14,907 nt of DNA from assembly GCA_041639705.1 (NCBI GenBank), contig JBEQBT010000059.1:1-14907 (forward strand), in the 5' to 3' direction. Below, in pieces: positions 1 to 7,200 of the stretch. The number at the start of each line of letters is the position of its first letter. The first letter of the stretch is position 1. A model generated the notes under the pieces. It was not told the DNA's origin and ran no database searches. It saw nothing but the letters and a program-made list of their open reading frames with translations. The position numbers were made by a program, and so were the translations under genes. The stretch is from JARDZI01 sp041639705. GTDB taxonomy: Bacteria; Bacillota; Clostridia; Clostridiales; Caloramatoraceae.

Positions 1-43
1 GCGAAGAATCTTAAGATTCTTCGCTACGCTCAGAATGACAATG
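1..43. repeat. Palindromic repeat, second copy, cut by the window edge
   Basis: Positions 13-43 match 10490-10520 at 29 of 31 bases, both being the right arm of the repeat plus ACAATG. Positions 1-24 are a perfect 24-bp palindrome (GCGAAGAATCTT and its mirror), so here the arms meet with no loop. The left arm must continue beyond the window. This copy lies about 90 bp downstream of dgkA. The remaining bases up to the dgkA stop are AT-rich and show no clear terminator. Confidence 0.8.
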
Positions 44-132
44 CCAGCTAAATACAATCTTTAATAATTAACTAAGGTTATCATGTTTAAATTTATGAAA
101 CAACCCCATTATAAAAAGCATAACTTAATTTT

Positions 133-828
133 TTAATACAATCTAAATATCAAAATGGTAATCAATATTCCAAATATTGAACCAATAATTGTTTCATATA
201 ATGTATGTATTCTTGCTTCAACTCTGCTTTGAGCAACCATTAGAGCAAGAAAAAATGATAGTGTTATTATTAAAGGGTCAGAAGTAATTAGAGAAATCGC
301 TGTTGCAGCCCCAAATGCCAATGCACTGTGACCGCTTGGCATGCCCCCCTTTAAAGGAGTTCCTTCCCCATAAATAGCTTTTACAATTATTGTTACCATA
401 ACAATTAAAATTAAACCAATAAATACTACTGTAGTATCTGATTGTTTAATTCTTAGTATTACAGTTTGAGACATTGGCTTAAGTTTTTCAAAAAACAGTA
501 AATAACCTACTAACACAGCATTTACTGCAGCAATAAGAACAGCTCCAGCAGCAACATTTTTTGCAATTTTTGCAAGAGGATGATAATAATTAGCTAAAAC
601 ATCGATGGTTGCTTCAATTGCAGTATTTATCATCTCCAGGACTATTACTAGAGTAATAGTAATAAATAATATGAGCATTTCAATTTTAGTAAAGTCAAAA
701 AAAAGACTCCCTAAAAGTACCAGTATTGCAATTATCATATGAAATTTCATATTTCTTTGAGTTTTAACTGCATATATTATTCCTTCGATAGCATAATTAA
801 AGCTGTCTGTAAATCTTCTAATTTTCAT
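133..828 (-). CDS. dgkA: Fused diacylglycerol/undecaprenol kinase and PAP2 phosphatase-like protein
   Basis: A 231-residue membrane protein with two domains. Residues 1-115 are a DgkA-type kinase with the catalytic/metal motif EMINTAIEATID (65-76) and KIAKNVAAGAVL (87-98), in three membrane helices. In Gram-positive bacteria this family usually phosphorylates undecaprenol. Residues 130-231 are a PAP2-type phosphatase domain with PSGH (164-167) and SRVEARIH (201-208). Two PAP2 positions differ from the general pattern: K150-x6-TP instead of K-x6-RP, and Glu212 instead of Asp four residues after His208. AGGAGGGG precedes the ATG and overlaps the ybeY stop. B. subtilis dgkA at this position has only the kinase domain. 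The fusion would place lipid-carrier kinase and phosphatase on one polypeptide. Whether the phosphatase half is active cannot be told from sequence. Confidence 0.9.
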   Translation of the reverse strand: MKIRRFTDSFNYAIEGIIYAVKTQRNMKFHMIIAILVLLGSLFFDFTKIEMLILFITITLVIVLEMINTAIEATIDVLANYYHPLAKIAKNVAAGAVLIAAVNAVLVGYLLFFEKLKPMSQTVILRIKQSDTTVVFIGLILIVMVTIIVKAIYGEGTPLKGGMPSGHSALAFGAATAISLITSDPLIITLSFFLALMVAQSRVEARIHTLYETIIGSIFGILITILIFRLY

Positions 829-837
829 ATTCCCCTC

Positions 838-1329
838 CTATAGTCTGGAAAGGTTAATTACTGATAAAATATTCTCTTCTTTTTTTCTCATTATCTGTTC
901 ATCTTTAATTACCATATGGTCATATCCTAAAAGATGAAGTATGCTGTGCACTGTTAAAAATGCCAATTCTCTGTCAAATGAATGACCATATTCTTCAGCT
1001 TGCTCATATGCCTTTTCAATTGAAATAACAATGTCTCCTAACATTACATCTCCAGTTTCAGGATCTATTTCCTCAGCAGATATTTGAAATTCCAAATCAT
1101 CATTATTAAACTCAATCATAGGAAAGGATAAAACATCTGTTTCCCTGTCCACATTTCTAAACTGTTTATTCATAATTCTTATTCCAGCATTATCTGTAAT
1201 AACAACACTTATTTCATAGCTATATTTGAATTCTTCAAATTTCAAAGCTGCATCAATTGCTTTTCTTATTAACCCTTCAGCTTCGCTGTTAAACTCAAAT
1301 TTATCTTGATTATTACTATATTCTATCAA
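838..1329 (-). CDS. ybeY: Endoribonuclease YbeY (rRNA maturation factor)
   Basis: YbeY is a zinc-dependent RNase involved in 16S rRNA 3'-end maturation and ribosome quality control. The 163-residue protein carries the full metal-binding motif HSILHLLGYDH (His128, His132, His138) and the DRETDVLSFP segment (61-70) of the family. The start is TTG at 1329, the first possible start in frame, since a stop codon lies three codons upstream. Its N-terminus (MIEYSNNQDKFE) looks right for clostridial YbeY. GGAAGG lies 11 bases upstream, inside the last codons of pgpH, so the genes overlap by 14 bp. The TAG stop overlaps the ribosome binding site of the next gene. Adjacent phoH is its usual genomic partner. 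Confidence 0.93.
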   Translation of the reverse strand: MIEYSNNQDKFEFNSEAEGLIRKAIDAALKFEEFKYSYEISVVITDNAGIRIMNKQFRNVDRETDVLSFPMIEFNNDDLEFQISAEEIDPETGDVMLGDIVISIEKAYEQAEEYGHSFDRELAFLTVHSILHLLGYDHMVIKDEQIMRKKEENILSVINLSRL

Positions 1330-3427
1330 TTGTATTCATACCTTCCTTTACTTGGTTATTTAATTCTGGATATTCTATTCTACTGTGAAATATTCCTTCA
1401 AGCACCTTAAGAAATGACTGCTTTGTTTTTTCAATATCCTTCAATGTCAAATCAGAATCATTAAGTTGGCCATCATCTACCTTTTCTTGTACAATTTTAT
1501 TAACCATTTTCTCAATATCTGCACTTGAAGGGGTGTTAATTGAACGAACTGCCGCCTCAATACTATCAGCTAGCATTACAATCGCAGATTCTTTAGTATT
1601 TGGTTTAGGACCTTCATATCTATAAGAAGCTTCTTCAACCTCTTCATTTTCGTTATTTCTAGCCATTACATAGAAATATCGCACAAGTGTTGTTCCATGA
1701 TGCTGTACAATTATATCTCTAATTGCTCCAGGTAATTTATACTCTGCTGCAAGCTCCATTCCATCCTTAACATGTGATGTAATAATAAGTGTGCTAAGCT
1801 TAGGAGTAATCTTATCATGAGGATTATCATTGGTAATTTGGTTTTCCTTAAAGAAATATGGTCTTTTTATTTTACCAATATCATGATAATATGCTCCAGT
1901 TCTTGTTAGTATTGCATTTGCACCTATTTCATTAGCAGCTGCCTCAGCAAGGTTTCCTACCAAAACACTATGATGGTATGTTCCAGGTGCCTCAAATAAC
2001 ATTTTCTTTAACAGGGGTTGGTTTGGATTGGAAAGCTCTAACAACTTCATAGGTGTTATTATATCAAATAATTGTTCAAATACTGGAAGAATTCCAATTG
2101 CTAAAATTGCAGATAGTATACCTCCGGCAAATCCAACCGAACTGTTTATTAAATTTTGTGTAATATTATTATTGTTTATTAAACCCAATGAAAATATAAG
2201 GATACCATTTAATAACCCAATAACACCTCCACCAATTAAAAAATTGTTTCTTTGATGGACATTATACGAAAGTAATATTCCTGACATAGCTCCAGTTAAA
2301 TATAAAATTACTGCTTCAATATTAAAGTTTGTTATGCTTGCTATAATTACTGCTGATGGTATTGTAATGATAAATGCAAGAAGAGGATCAAATATTATTG
2401 ACATTACTATAACCGCAAACCCTGCTGGTATTAGATAACCTGATATTACATTTCCCCCAACTGCAAATACTGTATTTATACATACAATTATTGCAATAAT
2501 AAGTAGTTTACTGTTATTATTGTATACATTTCTTCTGAAATAAAATATAAACATTGATATAAGTACTTCCATTAATATGAGCAATGCTGCAACTCCAGAA
2601 TAAATAGCTATATCTACCTTTGAATTACTTGCTAAAAGTCCAGCTTTTGTCATTTGATAAATATGAGTGGATGTAATAACTTCTCCCTTTGTGACAATAT
2701 TTTGATTCTTTTTAATTACAACAGACTCAACATCTCGTACAACCTGATCCTTCAATTCTTCAGTAAGAATTGTATCATTAGTCAAATTTGGCTTAATAAA
2801 AGTTATTCCTATATTTGTAGCTAATTCCTTCATTGATTTTGATAAATTTGTATCATTTCTAATATAAAAATCCAAGTCAACCTGGCCCTTTTTTATATCT
2901 GCCTGGCCCTTTTTTATAGCTTCTTCATCATTAGTTATTCCCTGAGATAATATCTTTGATAAATTTGTAATTAAAAACTCTGAAAGGGTTTTCATTTCAT
3001 TTTCATCAAGTTTTAACGTATTAGTATAATCATCATCCCCTAGCTTTGTTATAGAGGTTTCTGCTTTAAACTTTTCACTCTTGGCAGTTGCATCAATATC
3101 AGATTTTTTTATTTCGATGGCAAGAGCAAAATATTGTTCTATAGAATCAATTGCCTGTGACAAAATTTCAGTATTGTTTGTGTACTGCGTTGGTACATCC
3201 TCTAATGCCTTATCTATTTTAACTTGAGTTGCCATATCATCTCTAAAATCTCTTGGGGCTTTAATATCAAATCCAGCGATATCGCCTTCATTAATATTGT
3301 ATTTTTCTGGAATTATACTTTTTGAACTAATAAAGAAAATTACCATAAATGTAAAAAGTGCAATTGTAATTTTCTGAAGCCTTTTATTATAAAAGTATCT
3401 ACTTACAGAAATTTTTTTGGAACTCAT
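1316..3427 (-). CDS. pgpH: 7TM-HD family cyclic-di-AMP phosphodiesterase PgpH
   Basis: PgpH-type proteins hydrolyse the second messenger c-di-AMP through a cytoplasmic HD domain. The 703-residue protein has one N-terminal membrane segment (about 20-37), a large extracellular domain (about 40-270), a seven-helix membrane block (about 272-455), and an HD domain with YHHS (484-487), YHDIGK (514-519), His552 and QHHGT (575-579). The frame is open upstream to 3466 inside phoH, but AGGTGAT at 3431-3437, three bases before ATG 3427, supports this start. In the extracellular domain residues 172-185 are a tandem duplication, KKGQADI-KKGQVDL, also visible in the DNA with a 21-bp period. The 3' end overlaps ybeY by 14 bp. 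B. subtilis yqfF holds the same position. Confidence 0.93.
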   Translation of the reverse strand: MSSKKISVSRYFYNKRLQKITIALFTFMVIFFISSKSIIPEKYNINEGDIAGFDIKAPRDFRDDMATQVKIDKALEDVPTQYTNNTEILSQAIDSIEQYFALAIEIKKSDIDATAKSEKFKAETSITKLGDDDYTNTLKLDENEMKTLSEFLITNLSKILSQGITNDEEAIKKGQADIKKGQVDLDFYIRNDTNLSKSMKELATNIGITFIKPNLTNDTILTEELKDQVVRDVESVVIKKNQNIVTKGEVITSTHIYQMTKAGLLASNSKVDIAIYSGVAALLILMEVLISMFIFYFRRNVYNNNSKLLIIAIIVCINTVFAVGGNVISGYLIPAGFAVIVMSIIFDPLLAFIITIPSAVIIASITNFNIEAVILYLTGAMSGILLSYNVHQRNNFLIGGGVIGLLNGILIFSLGLINNNNITQNLINSSVGFAGGILSAILAIGILPVFEQLFDIITPMKLLELSNPNQPLLKKMLFEAPGTYHHSVLVGNLAEAAANEIGANAILTRTGAYYHDIGKIKRPYFFKENQITNDNPHDKITPKLSTLIITSHVKDGMELAAEYKLPGAIRDIIVQHHGTTLVRYFYVMARNNENEEVEEASYRYEGPKPNTKESAIVMLADSIEAAVRSINTPSSADIEKMVNKIVQEKVDDGQLNDSDLTLKDIEKTKQSFLKVLEGIFHSRIEYPELNNQVKEGMNTIDRI

Positions 3428-3431
3428 TTTA

Positions 3432-4397
3432 TCACCTATTTTCATTTTCTTTATCAAATTTATCATATGCCTTAATTATTTCCATTACAAGTCTGTGACG
3501 AACAACGTCCTTGTGAGAAAAATATATAAATTCAATTCCTTCAATGTTACTTAAAATCTTAGTTACCTGTTTTAGTCCTGATATTTTTCCTTGACCTAAA
3601 TCTATCTGAGTAATATCTCCTGTTACAACGATTCTTGAGCCATAACCAAATCTAGTTAAAAACATTTTCATTTGTTCAGGAGTTGTATTCTGTGCTTCAT
3701 CAAGTATTATAAAGCAGTCATCAAGAGTTCGTCCTCTCATATAAGCAAGTGGTGCAACTTCAATAACATTTGTTTCCATATACTTTTGAACAGTTTCTGC
3801 TCCTAAAACATCATAAAGTGCATCATATAAGGGTCTTAAATATGGATTTATCTTCTCTTGCAAATCCCCTGGTAAAAATCCCAGTCTTTCTCCAGCTTCA
3901 ACTGCTGGCCTGGTTAAAACTATTCTTCCTACTTTTTTTTCTTTAAGATACTTTACTGCCATTGCTATTGCAAGGTAGGTTTTACCAGTCCCAGCAGGTC
4001 CTATTCCTAAAACAACATCATTCTTTTTTATAGCATCTACATATTTTTTTTGGCCAAGTGTTTTACATTTAACATATTTACCTCTTGCAGTAACTACAAT
4101 TACATCATCAAGAGCTTTTCCTAGGTCTTCAGGGCTGTCCTCAATTACAAGAGAAATAATATAATTAACAGTCTGTTTTGTGATTGGTGTTTCTCTTTTA
4201 ACAATATCTAGTAGTTTTATAACTGTCTGAGCAGCCATATCTATTTTACCAATGCCTGTAATCTTAATCTCATTATCACGATTTATAACATTTACATCAA
4301 ATGCTTGTTCTATAATTTTAATGTTTTCATCAAATTTACCAAATAGATTTAAAATATGTTGATTATCGTCTATTTGAATTCTGTTTTCTTTTTCCAA
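3432..4397 (-). CDS. phoH: PhoH family ATPase (PhoH-like protein)
   Basis: A 321-residue protein with a cytoplasmic P-loop ATPase domain of the PhoH type, widely linked to RNA metabolism and usually found beside ybeY. Its precise role is not established. An N-terminal KH-like region (about 1-70) precedes the ATPase core, with Walker A GPAGTGKT at 133-140, LTRPAVEAGERLGFLPGDL at 161-179, and Walker B IILDEAQN at 230-237. The start is TTG at 4397, supported by GGAGG seven bases upstream; the nearby ATG at 4404 is in another frame. The TGA stop lies inside the AGGTGAT ribosome binding site of pgpH, so the two are probably translationally coupled. Confidence 0.93.
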   Translation of the reverse strand: MEKENRIQIDDNQHILNLFGKFDENIKIIEQAFDVNVINRDNEIKITGIGKIDMAAQTVIKLLDIVKRETPITKQTVNYIISLVIEDSPEDLGKALDDVIVVTARGKYVKCKTLGQKKYVDAIKKNDVVLGIGPAGTGKTYLAIAMAVKYLKEKKVGRIVLTRPAVEAGERLGFLPGDLQEKINPYLRPLYDALYDVLGAETVQKYMETNVIEVAPLAYMRGRTLDDCFIILDEAQNTTPEQMKMFLTRFGYGSRIVVTGDITQIDLGQGKISGLKQVTKILSNIEGIEFIYFSHKDVVRHRLVMEIIKAYDKFDKENENR

Positions 4398-4412
4398 AAT
4401 TCATCCTCCATT

Positions 4413-5594
4413 CTATTTGATTTCCTCTAATATACCTATATTTTCTGCAATGATAAATAAAACTCGCACCACTGCCTTATTTTCAACTATGTTTTTCTCT
4501 ATCTTTTTTTCTACAATTTGAGAATCCTTTGGTAGAAGGCTTTTAACTTCATATTCAGCATTTTTAATCGCCATTTCAATAGCTTCTTCAGAGCTTAACT
4601 TTATTGTTTGATATTCTTTTTCATAATAGTATTCTGTTAAAACCTCAACAGGTGTTTCATAACCTGCTATTTTTAAAAGATTTTTCTCTTCTATTTTATC
4701 ATAATTTAGGAAGTCTATGTTATCATTTTTTATTCTTACCTTTTTACCCATTATATTATAATATACCTTTTTCTTCAACCTGCCTGTTCGGATTTCAAAT
4801 CTGTGGTTAAAGTATACTTCCTTTTTAGACTCATACCATGTTTTTGCAGTAACAATTCCAATTGCATGAACAATTTTTGATGGTATATTCATTTTATCAG
4901 TTATTATGCCAGAAATAAGAATTTGTCCCCTTTTCACATAATCTCCAACCTGAACCATAGGCTGGCCTTTATATGATAGAATTTTCGTTACAATTCCATC
5001 TTTGTTAGCAATAATATTTGTTGGTCTATCAAGAGGTATAATTTCAGGAGGCATTGTTCTCTCTACTATTTCCACTCTGGCTCTTGTTCCCATGAATTTG
5101 ATGTTAATTAGAGAAATTTCATTTATCTGTTTTAATACACTGCTTTCAATATCTCTTAAATTTATTTTATTTTTTAATTCTCCTTCTTTTAACCCTGAGG
5201 ACTTCAAAGTATTATAAATTAAATCCTTGCTAATCCTTTTATAACCATTAATATCTATAATCCATACTATATTTGAAAGATAAAATAAAATCATAAGAAA
5301 CACTGCAATACCAATAATAAAAAATTTTCTCCTTCGGATTTTACCATATAAGAAATTAAAGCCTCTCTTTTTTATAATTTTTGTTCTTGACGATGTTTTC
5401 TTTATTACATTTTTTAAATATTTATAGTCATTATTTTTCATTTTGAATTCTATAATTGTATAGCTTAATTTATTTATATCCCAGAGATTTATTCCATTTC
5501 TTGAACATAGGTTAATAAATTTTTCTGGGTTTAATCCTTCAACTCTTACAACAATAAAACCATTAATAAAATCTTTAAAGTTTTTACTTCCCAT
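4413..5594 (-). CDS. yqfD: Sporulation protein YqfD
   Basis: A 393-residue membrane protein of the YqfD family, required for normal sporulation in B. subtilis, where it is sigma-E controlled. Its molecular activity is not known. Visible are an N-terminal cytoplasmic part (1-85) with a basic stretch before a single strong membrane segment (about 91-113). A large C-terminal extracytoplasmic region follows, with a POTRA-like beginning (INGYKRISKDLIYNTLKSSGLKEGELKNKI) and the DGIVTKILSYKGQPMVQVGDYVKRGQ segment typical of the family. GAGGTG precedes the ATG at 5594. The gene follows yqfC by 9 bp and precedes phoH by 15 bp, and the pair yqfC-yqfD is conserved in spore formers. Its presence supports an endospore-forming lineage. 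Confidence 0.92.
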   Translation of the reverse strand: MGSKNFKDFINGFIVVRVEGLNPEKFINLCSRNGINLWDINKLSYTIIEFKMKNNDYKYLKNVIKKTSSRTKIIKKRGFNFLYGKIRRRKFFIIGIAVFLMILFYLSNIVWIIDINGYKRISKDLIYNTLKSSGLKEGELKNKINLRDIESSVLKQINEISLINIKFMGTRARVEIVERTMPPEIIPLDRPTNIIANKDGIVTKILSYKGQPMVQVGDYVKRGQILISGIITDKMNIPSKIVHAIGIVTAKTWYESKKEVYFNHRFEIRTGRLKKKVYYNIMGKKVRIKNDNIDFLNYDKIEEKNLLKIAGYETPVEVLTEYYYEKEYQTIKLSSEEAIEMAIKNAEYEVKSLLPKDSQIVEKKIEKNIVENKAVVRVLFIIAENIGILEEIK

Positions 5595-5603
5595 AATAAC
5601 ACC

Positions 5604-5879
5604 TCAATTAATAAATTCAATCATATCTATATCCCCTATTATAAAGAGCTCTTCCCTGTTAATTTCTTTAATATATAAATTCTTTCCTACAATTTTAATG
5701 ATTCCAATTTCGGAATTAATACGAAGTAGTTCACTTGAATATTCAACTATCCCTTTATGATTTTCAATATATATATCATTTTTACCCACAACTTTAAGAA
5801 CTGGGATATTGAGTATAACCTCCTTTGGCAATTCTAGAGAATCTGATATCCTTGATTTTATATTTGACTTTTTAATCAT
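5604..5879 (-). CDS. yqfC: Sporulation protein YqfC
   Basis: A 91-residue protein of the YqfC family, recognised by the LPKEVILNIPVLKVVG segment and the IENHKGIVEYS motif, followed by repeated beta-type G-x-L/I-x-I segments (IGIIKIVGKNLYI). In B. subtilis yqfC belongs to the mother-cell sigma-E regulon; its biochemical role is unknown. The start at 5879 is supported by AGGTGA four bases upstream. The upstream 40 bp run into the 76-bp palindrome, and I see no convincing sigma-A promoter there. It is followed by yqfD after 9 bp. Confidence 0.9.
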   Translation of the reverse strand: MIKKSNIKSRISDSLELPKEVILNIPVLKVVGKNDIYIENHKGIVEYSSELLRINSEIGIIKIVGKNLYIKEINREELFIIGDIDMIEFIN

Positions 5880-5918
5880 AATTTCACCTACTTGTGTTTT
5901 ATATAATATTTCTATGCG

Positions 5919-5994
5919 AAAATTTCATATAAAATAACAAAATAGGAATCCCCTGTATAGGGAATTCCTGAGTTATTATTTTATATGAAATTTT
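5919..5994. repeat. 76-bp near-perfect palindrome between yqeY and yqfC
   Basis: Outer arms 5919-5937 and 5976-5994 are perfect 19-bp reverse complements (AAAATTTCATATAAAATAA and its partner). Inner arms 5944-5954 and 5959-5969 (AGGAATCCCCT against AGGGAATTCCT) pair with one mismatch around a 4-nt loop. A six-base internal bulge lies on each side. The element abuts the yqeY terminator and ends about 40 bp before the yqfC start. It could be a second transcription barrier, a cruciform-forming site, or a small dispersed repeat. No second copy is visible in the window. Confidence 0.8.
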
Positions 5995-6017
5995 AAAAGA
6001 CCCGCATCAGCGGGTCT
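5995..6017 (-). terminator. Intrinsic terminator of the rpsU-yqeY operon
   Basis: On the minus strand, AGACCCGC (6017-6010) pairs perfectly with GCGGGTCT (6005-5998) around the loop TGAT, followed by a short T-run (GTCTTTT). It begins 6 bp after the yqeY stop. It is a GC-rich stem in AT-rich surroundings. Confidence 0.88.
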
Positions 6018-6022
6018 ATATA

Positions 6023-6466
6023 TCATTGAAGTATATCTTTAACGATTTGGTTAACAAGTTTTCCGTCGGCTCGACCTTTTAATTTAGGCATAACAACTGT
6101 CATGAGTTTACCCATGTCCTTAATTGAAACTGCACCAACTTCACTCACAGCATTTACTATTATTTCTTTTATTTCGTCTTCAGTTAGTTGCTGAGGAAGG
6201 AATTCAAGCAAAATTCGAATTTCGTTATTAGCCTGATCAACTAAATCCTGCCTATTTCCTTTTTCATACTCAATTGTAGCATCTCTTCTCTGCTTTACTT
6301 CCTTTGATAAAACAGAAATTACACCCTCATCGTCGAGCATAGAGCCGTATGTTTTTTCTTGATAAAGAACTGCTGCTCTTGCCATATTAATAACACTAGC
6401 TCTGAATTTATCCCGAGCTTTCATAGCAGCCTTCCATTCTTCTTGTAACCTTTCCTTGAGTGACAT
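6023..6466 (-). CDS. yqeY: GatB/YqeY domain-containing protein
   Basis: A 147-residue member of the YqeY family, related to the C-terminal tRNA-binding tail domain of the amidotransferase subunit GatB. Its own function is not settled; a link to tRNA or tRNA-dependent amidation is usually inferred from the domain. Typical features are the N-terminal MSLKERLQEEWKAAMKARDK, and PKLKGRADGKLVNQIVKDIL at the C-terminus. The ATG at 6466 is chosen over an in-frame GTG at 6472 because GAAGGG lies five bases before the ATG but directly abuts the GTG. It follows rpsU by 16 bp and ends 6 bp before a strong intrinsic terminator, so rpsU-yqeY forms a complete small operon. Confidence 0.92.
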   Translation of the reverse strand: MSLKERLQEEWKAAMKARDKFRASVINMARAAVLYQEKTYGSMLDDEGVISVLSKEVKQRRDATIEYEKGNRQDLVDQANNEIRILLEFLPQQLTEDEIKEIIVNAVSEVGAVSIKDMGKLMTVVMPKLKGRADGKLVNQIVKDILQ

Positions 6467-6482
6467 TCTCACCCTTCTTTCA

Positions 6483-6659
6483 TTACTTAAACTTTCTCTT
6501 CCTTGCAGCCTCAGACTTCTTTTTACGCTTTACACTTGGTTTTTCGTAATGTTCTCTTTTTCTTACTTCAGCAAGTACACCTGCCCTTGCGCACTTTCTT
6601 TTAAATCTACGAAGAGCGTTTTCTAATGATTCATTTTCACCAACTCTAATTTCAGACAT
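6483..6659 (-). CDS. rpsU: 30S ribosomal protein S21
   Basis: A 58-residue protein translated directly from the sequence. It begins MSEIRVGENESLENALRRF, continues through the conserved KCARAGVLAEVRKREHYEKPS, and ends in a very basic tail (KRKKKSEAARKRKFK). This is standard bS21, the small-subunit protein near the anti-Shine-Dalgarno region of 16S rRNA. The ribosome binding site is unusually strong, GGAGGGAGGG seven bases before the ATG. It is preceded by the consensus promoter at 6745-6774 and followed by yqeY after 16 bp. The rpsU-yqeY pairing is conserved with B. subtilis. The gene is short and lies fully within otherwise non-coding sequence. Confidence 0.97.
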   Translation of the reverse strand: MSEIRVGENESLENALRRFKRKCARAGVLAEVRKREHYEKPSVKRKKKSEAARKRKFK

Positions 6660-6744
6660 CTTTTTTCCCTCCCTCCGCTAAAGCAATATACAAGTATTAT
6701 AAAATTCATGCTGTGAAGAAGTATGCATAAATAGCACATATAAC

Positions 6745-6774
6745 ATTATAACTCACTAGTGCAAATAATGTCAA
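6745..6774 (-). promoter_or_regulatory. Consensus sigma-A promoter of rpsU
   Basis: On the minus strand, a perfect TTGACA (6774-6769) is followed by an 18-bp spacer and a perfect TATAAT (6750-6745). Transcription would begin near 6738, giving a leader of about 80 nt before rpsU. It is the best promoter match in the window, as expected for a ribosomal protein gene. Confidence 0.85.
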
Positions 6775-6796
6775 TAAATATTGTACACAAAATTTA

Positions 6797-7138
6797 TCAA
6801 CCTGGAGGCCACTGCATATCTCTTCCCCCTAATAAATGAAAGTGAATATGATCCACTGACTGACCTCCATCCTTTCCACAATTGTTAACTATCCTAAAAC
6901 CTGTATCTGATATACCATTATCAATTGCTATTTGCTGTGCCTTCATAAAAATGTGACCAACTAAATTAATATTTTCATCCTTCAGTTTCATTGCTGAATC
7001 TATATGCTCTTTAGGAATAATAACTATATGTATAGGAGCAACAGGATTTATGTCTTTGAATGCTAAAATCAAATCATCTTCATACACTTTTTCTGAATTA
7101 ATACTTCCATCAACAATTTTACAAAAGATACAATCCAT
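6797..7138 (-). CDS. hinT: HIT-family (HinT-like) purine nucleoside phosphoramidase
   Basis: HIT proteins of this branch hydrolyse the phosphorus-nitrogen bond of adenosine phosphoramidates; their cellular role in bacteria is not well settled. The 113-residue protein starts MDCIFCKIVDG, with a possible metal-binding Cys3/Cys6 pair. It ends with the histidine triad DHIHFHLLGG (His97, His99, His101), in which the middle or last His is the nucleophile. The ATG at 7138 is chosen because AGGAGGTG lies about 8 nt upstream. The in-frame GTG at 7147 falls inside that site. The gene sits between mtaB and rpsU, which is not the B. subtilis order. The symbol hinT is by family resemblance only. Confidence 0.9.
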   Translation of the reverse strand: MDCIFCKIVDGSINSEKVYEDDLILAFKDINPVAPIHIVIIPKEHIDSAMKLKDENINLVGHIFMKAQQIAIDNGISDTGFRIVNNCGKDGGQSVDHIHFHLLGGRDMQWPPG

Positions 7139-7200
7139 TTTTTCCACCTCCTATTATTATATTCTATAATAACAAAAAATACATTTAAATAATATATTAA

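Noticed and set aside
108..136. Possible promoter TTAAAA-17 bp-TATAAT downstream of dgkA
   Set aside because: Only 4 of 6 bases match at -35, and the stretch is AT-rich and overlaps the dgkA stop. Chance matches are common here, and no gene it could serve is in the window.
5908..5938. Sigma-E-like promoter for yqfC (CATAGAAAT with TTATTTT upstream)
   Set aside because: The -10 resembles CATAnnAT only partly and the -35 falls in the palindrome arm. It is expected from known yqfC regulation in B. subtilis, but too weak to claim from sequence.
7139..7200. Promoter in the AT-rich mtaB-hinT gap
   Set aside because: TATAAT-like strings occur, but none has a -35 box at usable distance, and the nearest would place the transcription start inside the ribosome binding site.
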